The position numbers were made by a program, and so were the translations under genes. From Sphingobacterium sp. CZ-UAM (GTDB taxonomy: Bacteria > Bacteroidota > Bacteroidia > Sphingobacteriales > Sphingobacteriaceae), in contig NZ_MTCM01000002.1 in the NCBI RefSeq assembly GCF_002000245.1, forward strand, positions 310,001 to 374,000: 64,000 nucleotides of DNA. The letters are read 5' to 3'. Below are positions 7,868-16,732 of this stretch, one piece after another. The notes under the pieces are model-generated. The model saw only the letters and a list, made by a program, of their open reading frames with translations, searched no databases and was not told where the DNA came from. How positions within the stretch are numbered: the stretch's first letter is position 1; each line of letters begins with the position of its first letter.

Positions 7868-10078
7868 ATGTGGAAGTATATGTTAGCGCTGCTTTTTGTC
7901 ACAACAATCGCCCAGGCTAAAGAACGGATTACATTGGTGAATGAAGGTGTGACCAATTATGTTATCCGCACTGACCAAAACAATGCAACCCTGCTGAAAG
8001 CAGCAGCGGTAATCAACGAATTTACCTTATTGAGCACGGGGACGGGCTTTAACTTGCAGGCCCAGGGACAGGCCCAGCCAGCAATCATATTGGAGCAGGT
8101 GCCAATAGACAAAACATATCCGGAAGACAGTTATTCGATCCAGTTTAATGGGGCGAATATGTATATTAAAGGTAGCGGGAAAGGAGTTCTTTATGGTGCT
8201 TACCGTTATGTGAGAGATGTTATCGGCGCCAGAAAATGGTATACCGGCAGGGAGAATACCTTCATTCCAAAGTTATCTTCGCTCGTGGTTGATGCTGATT
8301 TTCACGTTTTCGCAAAACCCAACTTCCAGTTTCGCGAAGTATATTTCCCGGTCGAACTGGATCAGGAATATTTGGACTGGTATGGTCTACATAATTTAGA
8401 AGAAAAATGGGGCGACTGGGGGCATACCTTCAACAAGATATTACCGCCATCCATTTATTTTAAAGAACATCCCGAATATTACTCGCTGTATCATGGGAAA
8501 AGACAAGCTACCCAGCTCTGCCTTTCCAACGAAGCTGTTTTTGAACATACCGTTGCATATTTCAGACAAAGAATGCTCGAAAATCCGCAAGCTAAATACT
8601 GGTCGATAGCGCAAAATGACGACATTGGAAGCTGCACCTGTGATCGCTGCCAAGCTATTGATAAACGCGAAGGCGGAGCCCAGGGGTCATTGATCCACTT
8701 TGTGAATAAGGTAGCCGCTAAATTTCCGGATAAGCAATTTACAACACTCGCTTACCTACAGACGGCCAATGCCCCTGCGCATTTGCGCGTGGCAGACAAT
8801 GTTTCGGTGATATTAAGCAATATTGACGCTTTTCGTAGAGGTGATATTGGCAATGAACCTTCTGCGGCTACATTCCGCAGGCAGCTGCGTGATTGGAAAT
8901 CCAAAGCAGCACATATCTTTGTATGGGATTACTTAACGCAGTTTACAAATTATCTGGTTCCTTTCCCTATTCAGGGAACTTTGCAGAAAAGTCTGGACTA
9001 CTTAAAACAGCAAGGTGTTGAGGGCGTATTTTTGCAGGGTGGGGGCGCGAGCTACAGCGACATGGCCGAACTAAATGCTTATATTTTAGCTCATCGGCTC
9101 TGGGACAGTACGGTCTCCGAAGATCAGCTTACGGACGAATTTTTACATGGTTATTATGGCAAGGCGGGCGAGCCAGTCAAAGCATATCTCAATGTCCGGC
9201 GAGAGGCTTTGCCTGCTGCCTCATCCGCTTTATCAATTTATGGAAATCCCATTGATAATAGAAAGGATTATTTAAGTCCGGAGCAAATGGATCACTATAG
9301 TACCTTATTGGAAAAAGCTGAAATACTGAGTGAGGGTAACCCACAATTGGAACAACGTATTAGACGATTGGGCTTAGGGCTAGATTATACCTATTTACAA
9401 CAGGCGCGGTTTTATGGACCACGACAACATGGAATATTTAGCAACGAGGATGGAAAATGGCACGTAAGGTCAAGCGTACAACGCAAGCTGCAACAGTTTG
9501 TTGAAGATGCGAAAAAACTCGGCGTGGTTGAACTCGCCGAGGGCGGTGCCTCGCCCGATCATTATGCGAAAGAATGGAGTGAGATATTTAGTGCAGGAGT
9601 ACGTGCGAATAAAGCGGCAGAAGCAAAAATGACGATCACATACCCATTTGACCCTTCATTCCCTGCCAACGGTATGCAGACCCTGACTGATCGTGTCCCT
9701 GGCTATCTCGATTATAGCTATAATTGGCTCTTATGGACGGGAGAACCGATGGAGATTGCGTTCAACTTCGAAAAGGCAGAAAAAGTGGATACTATTGAAC
9801 TCAGTTTCCTTCAGGATGCAAGGCATTGGATTTTTCCTCCAAAAGAGATTCGTATTACGGCTTCAAAAGATGGCAAAAATTTTAAGGAGTTACTTTTATC
9901 TAATATTAAAGAAATAGACGAGGACTATACGGTGCAGAAAGTCAAATTTAAAGCTTCGGTAGCGGATGATGTTAAAATAATTCGTGTTTATGCCTTACCA
10001 TTTTCCTCCCTGCCGGAATGGCGCTATCATCCTACACGAAAGGTCTCTATTGCCTGTGATGAAATCTGGGTGGAGTAA
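7868..10078 (+). CDS. Secreted DUF4838 glycoside-hydrolase-like protein
   Basis: A 736-residue exported protein with signal peptide (about residues 1-17, ending AQA). After an N-terminal domain resembling those preceding GH20/GH67 barrels comes the DUF4838 core. It shows FKEHPEYYSLYHGKR, QLCLSN, SIAQNDD and the cysteine pair CTCDRC, the usual DUF4838 signature. The final about 130 residues look like a galactose-binding/F5-8-type beta-sandwich (VDTIELSFLQDAR). DUF4838 proteins are presumed glycosidases of the alpha-glucuronidase type but lack firm biochemistry. As last gene of the polysaccharide operon it is the likely periplasmic trimming enzyme, a functional counterpart of PgaB or AlgL; that role is inferred. 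Confidence 0.85.
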   Translation: MWKYMLALLFVTTIAQAKERITLVNEGVTNYVIRTDQNNATLLKAAAVINEFTLLSTGTGFNLQAQGQAQPAIILEQVPIDKTYPEDSYSIQFNGANMYIKGSGKGVLYGAYRYVRDVIGARKWYTGRENTFIPKLSSLVVDADFHVFAKPNFQFREVYFPVELDQEYLDWYGLHNLEEKWGDWGHTFNKILPPSIYFKEHPEYYSLYHGKRQATQLCLSNEAVFEHTVAYFRQRMLENPQAKYWSIAQNDDIGSCTCDRCQAIDKREGGAQGSLIHFVNKVAAKFPDKQFTTLAYLQTANAPAHLRVADNVSVILSNIDAFRRGDIGNEPSAATFRRQLRDWKSKAAHIFVWDYLTQFTNYLVPFPIQGTLQKSLDYLKQQGVEGVFLQGGGASYSDMAELNAYILAHRLWDSTVSEDQLTDEFLHGYYGKAGEPVKAYLNVRREALPAASSALSIYGNPIDNRKDYLSPEQMDHYSTLLEKAEILSEGNPQLEQRIRRLGLGLDYTYLQQARFYGPRQHGIFSNEDGKWHVRSSVQRKLQQFVEDAKKLGVVELAEGGASPDHYAKEWSEIFSAGVRANKAAEAKMTITYPFDPSFPANGMQTLTDRVPGYLDYSYNWLLWTGEPMEIAFNFEKAEKVDTIELSFLQDARHWIFPPKEIRITASKDGKNFKELLLSNIKEIDEDYTVQKVKFKASVADDVKIIRVYALPFSSLPEWRYHPTRKVSIACDEIWVE

Positions 10079-10105
10079 TATATTCTGATTAAAAAATTAC
10101 GGGCA

Positions 10106-10480
10106 TTATTTCGTCTCCTTCTCTTTTTTCGAGTCTTTCCCAAAAATATGCCGTCGATGATTTTCGCCCCAATATTGCAGTGATTCAACTACCTGATCCA
10201 AGGTATGCGCATAATCTGTGGGGAAATATTCAATAAGAATAGGATAACCTTCCGTTATGGTACGTTCAATCAGCCCATTCTGTTCCAGTTCTTTTAATTC
10301 CTTCGCTAGCACCTTCGGTGTCAATTTTGGAATACTTCGCTGTATTTCAGTAAAACGCCTGTTTCCCGCATTCACAGAAATAATAATCTGCAATTTCCAC
10401 GTTCCGCTGATGACGTCCAGCGTATCGCGAATTGGCCTCAGGGCTTGTAGGCAATCCTGATGATCATGATGTTTTCCCAT
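10106..10480 (-). CDS. HxlR-family winged-helix regulator
   Basis: A 124-residue HxlR/MarR-like DNA-binding protein. It shows the diagnostic opening with a conserved Cys10 (DHQDCLQALRPIRDTLD), ISGTWKLQIIISV, then RRFTEIQRSIPKLTPKVLAKELKEL as recognition helix and the wing LIERTI. HxlR proteins commonly sense electrophiles or redox state through that N-terminal Cys. It is divergently transcribed from an azoreductase gene 83 bp away, the classical arrangement in which the regulator controls the reductase from the shared intergenic region. Confidence 0.9.
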   Translation of the reverse strand: MGKHHDHQDCLQALRPIRDTLDVISGTWKLQIIISVNAGNRRFTEIQRSIPKLTPKVLAKELKELEQNGLIERTITEGYPILIEYFPTDYAHTLDQVVESLQYWGENHRRHIFGKDSKKEKETK

Positions 10481-10528
10481 TTCACTATCCTTTAGGTAAC
10501 TGCTATACTTTAGAATGTGAATTTACAA

Positions 10529-10536
10529 TAATTTTG
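10529..10536 (+). promoter_or_regulatory. Putative -7 element upstream of azoreductase
   Basis: TAATTTTG matches the Bacteroidota sigma-ABfr -7 consensus TAnnTTTG and sits 27 bp before the azoreductase ATG, in the HxlR/azoR divergent region. No good -33 TTTG was seen at the right distance, so it is only a candidate. Confidence 0.3.
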
Positions 10537-10563
10537 TTCCTATCAATAACAAAAACAATAAAA

Positions 10564-11163
10564 ATGGCAAATATCTTAAATATCAAAACAAGTATTAGTG
10601 GCGAACACTCTGTCAGCAGTAAACTATCACAGGTTGTAATTGATCGATTACTGGAAAAAGAACCGTTTAGTAAAGTCGTTGTTCGCAACCTCGCTACGGA
10701 ACCGATTCCCCATATGGAACTTGAGCATTTTAGCGCATTCAATGTTAGCGATGCGGAAAAGACTGATGCGCAAAAAGAACTGTCTAGATTTTCGGATCAA
10801 GCAATAAGGGAAATTCAAGATGCTGATATCATCGTTATCGGTGTCCCTTTTTATAATTTTAGTATCCCTTCGACATTGAAATCCTGGATTGACCATATTT
10901 CGATTGCTGGAAAGACGTTTTCCTATGCTGATGGTCATGTAAAAGGACTTCTTAAAAATAAAAAGGTCTATCTTAACTTTGCGGTGGGCGGTATCTATGA
11001 CAATGGAATCGTGGATAATATGGAAATGTATCTTCGCACTTTCTTTGGATTTATCGGGATATCAGATGTGGAGGTCTTCAAGACCGAGGGTACGATGTTA
11101 CCTGGGCTTAAGGACGAAAATATGCTATTGGCGACGGGAGAAATTGAAGCCGCTATCGCCTGA
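10564..11163 (+). CDS. azoR: FMN-dependent NADH-azoreductase / NAD(P)H oxidoreductase (flavodoxin-like)
   Basis: A 199-residue flavodoxin-fold reductase of the AzoR/AcpD group. The FMN phosphate loop is at the N-terminus (NIKTSISGEHSVSSKLS). Then come ADIIVIGVPFYNFSIPSTLKSWIDH, the family signature for flavin and dimer contacts, and YADGHVKGLLKNKKVYLNFAVGG. It reduces azo compounds and quinones by two electrons using NADH. The ATG at 10564 is chosen because the Rossmann-like first strand MANILNIKT starts there. Probably controlled by the divergent HxlR protein in response to quinones or electrophiles. Confidence 0.9.
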   Translation: MANILNIKTSISGEHSVSSKLSQVVIDRLLEKEPFSKVVVRNLATEPIPHMELEHFSAFNVSDAEKTDAQKELSRFSDQAIREIQDADIIVIGVPFYNFSIPSTLKSWIDHISIAGKTFSYADGHVKGLLKNKKVYLNFAVGGIYDNGIVDNMEMYLRTFFGFIGISDVEVFKTEGTMLPGLKDENMLLATGEIEAAIA

Positions 11164-11227
11164 TCTATGGCCAATGATATCAAAATCTCCACATCAGGCT
11201 TAGGAAAAATAATAAATCCACATTTAA

Positions 11228-11826
11228 GTGTTTCGGCGGATATGTATTCCCATAACCTTTGCCAAAAAGATTAAACAGGAGTATGGTATAGGCTACGACG
11301 CCGTGATGAGTATGGCCATACATCTGGATGACAAGTTCAATCTTAAGCAAAAAAATGTCGAAGAAACACTAGACAAAAGATGGGGTAGGGATAATGCGGT
11401 TCAGTTTGCAACACTATTACAGAAGTTTTACAAAGACAGTAATAGTAAACGGTTCTTTCAGGCTAACCAGGCACTGTATAATGAGGTACAAAAGCGCTTT
11501 CTTCCAATTTATGAACATATTGAATTAGGCTGGTATCCTAAATTCTACGGTAAGAAACCCTCCGAGAAATTTTTGATTGTGAACAGTGTGGAGAATGGTG
11601 GTGGTAACTATGGGGTAGCCATTAAAAATCCAGGGGCTATAAGGAAGTATACGCAATTATGGGGACATGGAGTATGGATAGTCTTGGTATGGTACAATTT
11701 CCGTTACAGAGCTATTTACCCACCTTACTTCACGAGTTTAACCATTACTTTGTTAATCATTTATTAGAAAAAAACACAACAATTTTTAGAGACAGCGGCG
11801 AAAAATTATATAGTGTCTTGAAGTAA
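11228..11826 (+). pseudogene. DUF4932 protein remnant, truncated and frameshifted
   Basis: The open frame begins without an ATG (GTG 11228) in mid-domain. Residues such as KQEYGIGYDAVMSMAIHLD, WYPKFYG and NGGGNYG are typical of DUF4932. Near 11650 the frame shifts by one base: the next frame reads IMGTWSMDSLGMVQF and the metallopeptidase-like HEFNH (HExxH) motif before stopping at 11824-11826. The in-frame 179-residue product therefore loses the HExxH motif and ends in unrelated residues. The 5' part of the gene is missing, and the 3' end abuts the SusC remnant on the other strand. A dead gene fragment. Confidence 0.75.
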
Positions 11827-13322
11827 AAAATGAACCGACAGGCATACGGTTCAATGGATATTTTGCCCCATTATCTCCTAAATCTGGATCCCAAATTTTA
11901 AATTTGCTGAACGTCAGTAAGTTTTGTCCCGAAGAGTATACGTAACGTGAGGTAAATCCGAGTTTGTCTAAACCTTTGGTGTCTTCATGTTATATCTGAT
12001 TGAAGCCTGTTTTAAACGCGTGTAAGCGCCATCTTTTAGCCCGTGGGTACTATTTAGATAATTGTTGTCCGAGCTGTTTGCCATCGTCAGGCGTGGGTAA
12101 TATGTATCCTGACGTGGATTTTCAGGAGTCCAGCGATCTTCGACAATAGACATTGTGTTATTCGGGTAAAGCCCAAAACCTGAAAACGGAATTACTCCTG
12201 CCCCCCGGGAACCTGCTCCAGGCCAGTCGATGCCTGAACCATTGGCCATAATACCAACATCACCAACACCTTGAAAGAATATGGAAAGGTCAAAGTTTTT
12301 ATAGGATAATCCAAATCCCGCACCATACAGCCATCTCGGGAACCATGATTTTCCGAGATAGGTTTCATCGAAAACATCGATGACTTTATCATCCGTGGCA
12401 TTCAGATTTTTGTGCCGGACGTCGCCTGGAAAGACCGGATTGAACTTTTGTTCCGGGGGATTTGCGATTTCCTCGTTACCGACAAAGTAACCTGTGGCTA
12501 CGTAGCTTTTATATTCGCCAAAACGTTTGCCTGTTTCAGCTTGATAAACGTATTTCCGCAGGGGGGCATCAGCGTAGATAATCTTGTTTTTACTATAAGT
12601 TATGTTTCCGAATAAACGCAGGCCTACATTTCCGAACTTATCATTATATTCCAGATTGGCATCCATTCCTGTATTGTTCATTTCGCCAAGATTCGCGAAT
12701 ACATTCATATTGTTATAACCAGCAATAGAGGAGATGGATCGCCTACGGATGAGAATATTCTTTCGGTTTTCATGGTATCTGCTCAGTACAATGTTGAGCT
12801 TGTTCCAGAGACCAATTTCTAGACCGATATCACTTTTATAGGATTTCTCCCATGTGAGGTTCTCTACACCTAGTACGTATTCGGGTTTTCCTGGTACCCA
12901 ACTTCCGTTGAGTCCAAAACCCGTGCTGCCTCCATCACCGATCTGCGTTAAGTAAAGAAACCGCCCTCCATCAATGTTATCGATACCAACGACACCGTAA
13001 GAACCTCTGATTTTTAATAAACTGAAGGTGTTTTTTAGCGGAGCGAAGAATTCCTCATTAGAAGCGATCTAACCACCCGAAATGGAAGGGAATAGGCCAA
13101 ATTTCTTGCCTTTCTCAAAATTCTCAGACCCTGTATAGCCTGCATTGACCTCTACAAGATATTTATCCCGGAAGCCATAGGTAATCCGCCCGCTAAACTC
13201 TGATTACGATAAGGAATAGCACCGATCACTGAACCGGACAGACTGACCAAACGATTTCTCATATTATAGAGCAACATTCCTCCGATCCTATGATCATTGA
13301 AGGAGCGATCATAGTTTATTAA
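11827..13322 (-). pseudogene. SusC/RagA TonB-dependent receptor remnant, multiply disrupted
   Basis: The minus strand encodes about the C-terminal half of a SusC-type barrel, read across several frames. It runs NYDRSFNDHRIGGML, then a frameshift near 13195 into RITYGFRDKYLVEVNAGYTG, FGLFPSISGG, and a stop codon (TAG) near 13070 exactly where SusC proteins have Trp. It continues EEFFAPLKNTFSLLKIRGSYG to YNMKTPKV, where another frameshift near 11985 is needed to reach LTFSKFKIWDPDLG and YPLNRMPVG. The signal peptide, plug and final strand are absent. At least one nonsense mutation and two frameshifts plus both-end truncation make it non-functional. Confidence 0.85.
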
Positions 13323-13595
13323 TCAAAAATTGGATGCTGTTAAGACTTCATAACGAACACAACTGAATAGATAAGTATGAATTGAATACTTTAATTTGAT
13401 TTTTTCTCTGTTTCTCCAGATTTTAATAAATACATTTTGTACCAGTTCCTGGCATACCTCAGCATCTTGAAATGTATGAAAAGCTGTTTTATATAACGAT
13501 TGCCAAAACCGTGACATAAAGTGTTGAAGGGCCCGTTCATCGCCTTTACAAACTAATTCAAAAATTTGTTTATCAGAGTAAACGGTGTAATCCAT
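13323..13595 (-). pseudogene. ECF sigma-70 factor, 5' half only
   Basis: Ninety residues of a Bacteroidota ECF sigma factor. Region 2 is intact (ALQHFMSRFWQSLYKTAFHTF, AEVCQELVQNVFIKIWRNREKIK), followed by SIHTYLFSCVRYEVL, where a normal protein would go on to the linker and region 4. Here it terminates after five unrelated residues. The sequence after the break is SusC barrel. The rest of the sigma gene, any FecR gene and the SusC N-terminus have therefore been deleted in one event. Without region 4 it cannot recognise a -35 element. Confidence 0.85.
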
Positions 13596-13809
13596 AATCA
13601 GGGGATGTTTATAGTCGGTAGTTAAAACAATTCAAACTTAAATACAAAATGCTAAAAAGCAAAATAAGAATGTCAACTTGATCTTTCCAATGACAAGTGG
13701 TAACAGTGCGTTTAAAAAAAAATAAAAAAAAAATCATATTGGATTCACCCTATCATTAGTTCTGGTTGTCTTTGTTTATAGTATCTTATAAAAACACGAT
13801 TGACTAACC

Positions 13810-16725
13810 ATGATCAGAATTCCTAAAACACGTTGGAGAATAAAAGCTATCCTGCTCTCGTCTCTTTTGATAGGAGGAACAATTGTAGAAGCAACTGAAA
13901 ATTTACCGCGAGTGGAAAGGCAGAAGCTTATTTTAAAAACGACTATGTATTATATTGCACAGAAACATGTATATCCAATGGAGCTGAATGATGAATTCTC
14001 TTCAAAAGTGTGGGATAAATATTTTAGTTACTTAGATATAAACCATAAGATCTTTTTGCAAGAAGACATTCGGCAGTTAAGATTGTATAAAAGTAGGCTG
14101 GACGAAGATATTCAGGCGAATTCTATTGAATTTTTCGAAAAAAGTAATACAATCTATTTGCAACGCTTAAAGGAATTACGTGCTATCTGTAATGAAATCC
14201 TAGCCAAGCCTTTTGTATTTACAATTAATGAATCCTTTCGAGATGGAAACGAATATGCTGGCTCGCTGAAGGAACAGAGGGAAAGGTGGCGAAAGTCGTT
14301 AAAATTTAGTGTGTTACGTAAATTTAATTTGATAAAGGATAAGAATAATGGTAAAAAAGATAGGGAGATAGAAAAGGAAAGTAGAGCGGCAGTAAAGAGG
14401 TGGATGGACGCCTTTTTCGATCGTATGACCAAACCCGAAGCTGAGGATATAAATTTTAGCTATTTCATGAACGCCATTCTTTTTGAGGTGGATCCGCATA
14501 CGATATATAACCTACCCAAGGAAACTAAACAAAAGCAGGAAAATATAGCCAAACGCTACTTTGGAATTGGAATATCTATGAAAGAAGATGAAGGTGAATA
14601 CTTTGTAGATGGAGTCCAGCCAGGAGGAGAGGCTAATAATACGGGGTTGATCCATGTCGGTGATCAAATACTTCAGATTGAAAATGAGAAAGGTGAAATG
14701 CAAGATGTATTTTCTCTGCCAGCTGAGGATGTCATCGATATGATCCGCGGTGCAAGTGGGACGGTTGTCCGTTTGCGTATTAAAAGGAACTCAATCCAAG
14801 AAATAGTCAGTTTAAAACGTACAGAACTTAAAAACGAATCACAATTGGCTCGAAGTGCTCTATTTAAAAAAGGAAAAGAAAAAATAGGGATCGTTTATTT
14901 GCCTGATTTTTATGATGATGTAGCCAATCCGAATGGTGCTCACGCATCTTTGGATGTAATGAAACATATACAATCGTTAAAAAAACAAGGGATGACTAGT
15001 CTGATTATTGATTTGCGTAATAACCCTGGTGGATCTTTGAATGAAGTAGTTAGATTAGCTGGAGCATTGACGGGCAAAGGACCCAAAGCGCAGATTAGAG
15101 GTCGTGCTGGAGTTCAGGTGATGCAGGCCGATTTGGAACAGATTTACAAGGGGCCATTAGCGGTTATGATAAACGAAAGAAGTGCGTCGGCATCGGAAAT
15201 ATTTGCAGCGGCTATACAGGATTATCAGAGAGGGGTCATTATCGGAGGACCGACATCGTATGGAAAAGGATCCGCACAGGACGTTTGGCCAATTGGAAAA
15301 ATGGGAGATGAAAGCAAGAATATTCCGGCAGTAAGTTTAGGTTCGTTGACATTGACATCTTTTATGTTTTATCGGGCGACAGGTCAAACAACACAAAAAA
15401 CTGGTGTAAAGCCGGATATTCTGCTCCCTAGTCCTAGTGCTTATGTAAGTGAGTTGGAAAAGGATTACAATTCGGCGCTTCCAAATGTTCCTATCCCTAC
15501 AACAAACTTTCAGCTATCCAATTCCTTCGCTAAGGATCAAATTGAAGCATGGGCCAAACAATTGCGTTATGGATATATATTTAAACAAATCGATAGTTTA
15601 GCGAAATTAATAGCGAAAGCGGATAAGGAACCAATTGCATTGAACCTTAAAGCTTATCAACAACAGGAAGACAAGAAAAAGGAAAGGAAAGCTTACCTTA
15701 AAACTCTTCTGAAGGTACCACGGGATGAACAGATTGATGTAGTATCTGAAAGTGATAGATCTGCAGCAGGTGAAAAATGGTACATTGATTGGCTAGAAAA
15801 CGCAAAAAACGATGTTTATGTTGCTGAGGCCTGTGCATTGTTGTCTAATTGGAGCGCGGAAAATGATGCTCTCCAAACTACCTACGCTTTAGAAGTGACG
15901 ACCTTACGTCATTTTTTTGAGAGAGATAACGTTCGGGATGAATGTTATCTAGATGATATCAATGAATTGAATGTCAACCTTAATACTAATGCTGATATTT
16001 ATAGATTGAAAAAACAGCTTACACGAATGAAAGATTCGGTGGATGTAATGGAAATAATAAACAAGGAGGGGACTAATATCACCCGATCCATACAGTTATC
16101 GAAACAGGATTTTGTTAGGCAACACCCTAATTCTTACGTTAGTCTCTATCTTTTAGCAGAGGAATTCAATGCATATACCGCCGAAGGGTATTCATTGGCA
16201 TTTGAGTCTTTGTCTCCGGCTCTTAAAGTGTTGAATGCAGCCGAATCGATAAAAAAGGAAATTTCGCGTCTTAAAGTGACCACCACTGGTGCCGAAGCAA
16301 TTGATTTTCAACGTACCGACCAAAATGGTAACCTAGTGAAGTTGAGTAATCTTCGTGGTAAATATGTTTTGCTTGACTTTTGGGGTAGCTGGTGTGTGGT
16401 TTGTCGTCAGGCGCACCCGCACATGAAGGAACTTTATCATCAATATAAAGATAAAGGCTTTGAAATCCTTGCAATAGCAGATGAAAGCCATAGTAAAACC
16501 ATGCAGGATCGTGAAAAAGTTTGGAAGGAGGCGATTCGAAAAGATGATATTCCTTGGATTCATGTACTCGCCGAAGAGGGGAATCAAAAAATTAATGTGC
16601 TTCAGGCTTATGGAATAACTGCGTTTCCTACCAAAATCTTATTGGATAGAGAAGGTAAGGTCGTGATGCGTACAATTGGTAATCTAAATAACGAAATAGA
16701 CGAATATTTGAGAAAACATCTTTAA
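13810..16725 (+). CDS. Tail-specific (Prc-like, S41) protease fused to a TlpA-like thioredoxin domain
   Basis: 971 residues. After a signal peptide (about 1-28) comes the TSP N-terminal domain, a PDZ domain (about 250-330, YFGIGISMKEDEGEY) and an S41 domain. The catalytic Ser460 lies in SASASE and Lys485/486 in SYGKGSAQ, equivalent to Ser430/Lys455 of E. coli Prc. After a linker of about 230 residues, residues 822-971 form a thioredoxin domain with WGSWCVVC (Cys862/Cys865), SNLRGKYVLLDFW and a cis-Pro in ITAFPTK. Prc cleaves periplasmic proteins at C-terminal tails; the extra redox domain is unusual. First gene of the 13.8-29.8 kb array, 7 bp before a TlpA-like gene. Preceded by a poly-A-rich 5' region. 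Confidence 0.9.
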   Translation: MIRIPKTRWRIKAILLSSLLIGGTIVEATENLPRVERQKLILKTTMYYIAQKHVYPMELNDEFSSKVWDKYFSYLDINHKIFLQEDIRQLRLYKSRLDEDIQANSIEFFEKSNTIYLQRLKELRAICNEILAKPFVFTINESFRDGNEYAGSLKEQRERWRKSLKFSVLRKFNLIKDKNNGKKDREIEKESRAAVKRWMDAFFDRMTKPEAEDINFSYFMNAILFEVDPHTIYNLPKETKQKQENIAKRYFGIGISMKEDEGEYFVDGVQPGGEANNTGLIHVGDQILQIENEKGEMQDVFSLPAEDVIDMIRGASGTVVRLRIKRNSIQEIVSLKRTELKNESQLARSALFKKGKEKIGIVYLPDFYDDVANPNGAHASLDVMKHIQSLKKQGMTSLIIDLRNNPGGSLNEVVRLAGALTGKGPKAQIRGRAGVQVMQADLEQIYKGPLAVMINERSASASEIFAAAIQDYQRGVIIGGPTSYGKGSAQDVWPIGKMGDESKNIPAVSLGSLTLTSFMFYRATGQTTQKTGVKPDILLPSPSAYVSELEKDYNSALPNVPIPTTNFQLSNSFAKDQIEAWAKQLRYGYIFKQIDSLAKLIAKADKEPIALNLKAYQQQEDKKKERKAYLKTLLKVPRDEQIDVVSESDRSAAGEKWYIDWLENAKNDVYVAEACALLSNWSAENDALQTTYALEVTTLRHFFERDNVRDECYLDDINELNVNLNTNADIYRLKKQLTRMKDSVDVMEIINKEGTNITRSIQLSKQDFVRQHPNSYVSLYLLAEEFNAYTAEGYSLAFESLSPALKVLNAAESIKKEISRLKVTTTGAEAIDFQRTDQNGNLVKLSNLRGKYVLLDFWGSWCVVCRQAHPHMKELYHQYKDKGFEILAIADESHSKTMQDREKVWKEAIRKDDIPWIHVLAEEGNQKINVLQAYGITAFPTKILLDREGKVVMRTIGNLNNEIDEYLRKHL

Positions 16726-16732
16726 ATCAACT

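Noticed and set aside
11968..12708. A 246-residue intact outer-membrane protein
   Set aside because: It is only the open part of a broken SusC gene; homology continues on both sides through a stop codon and frameshifts.
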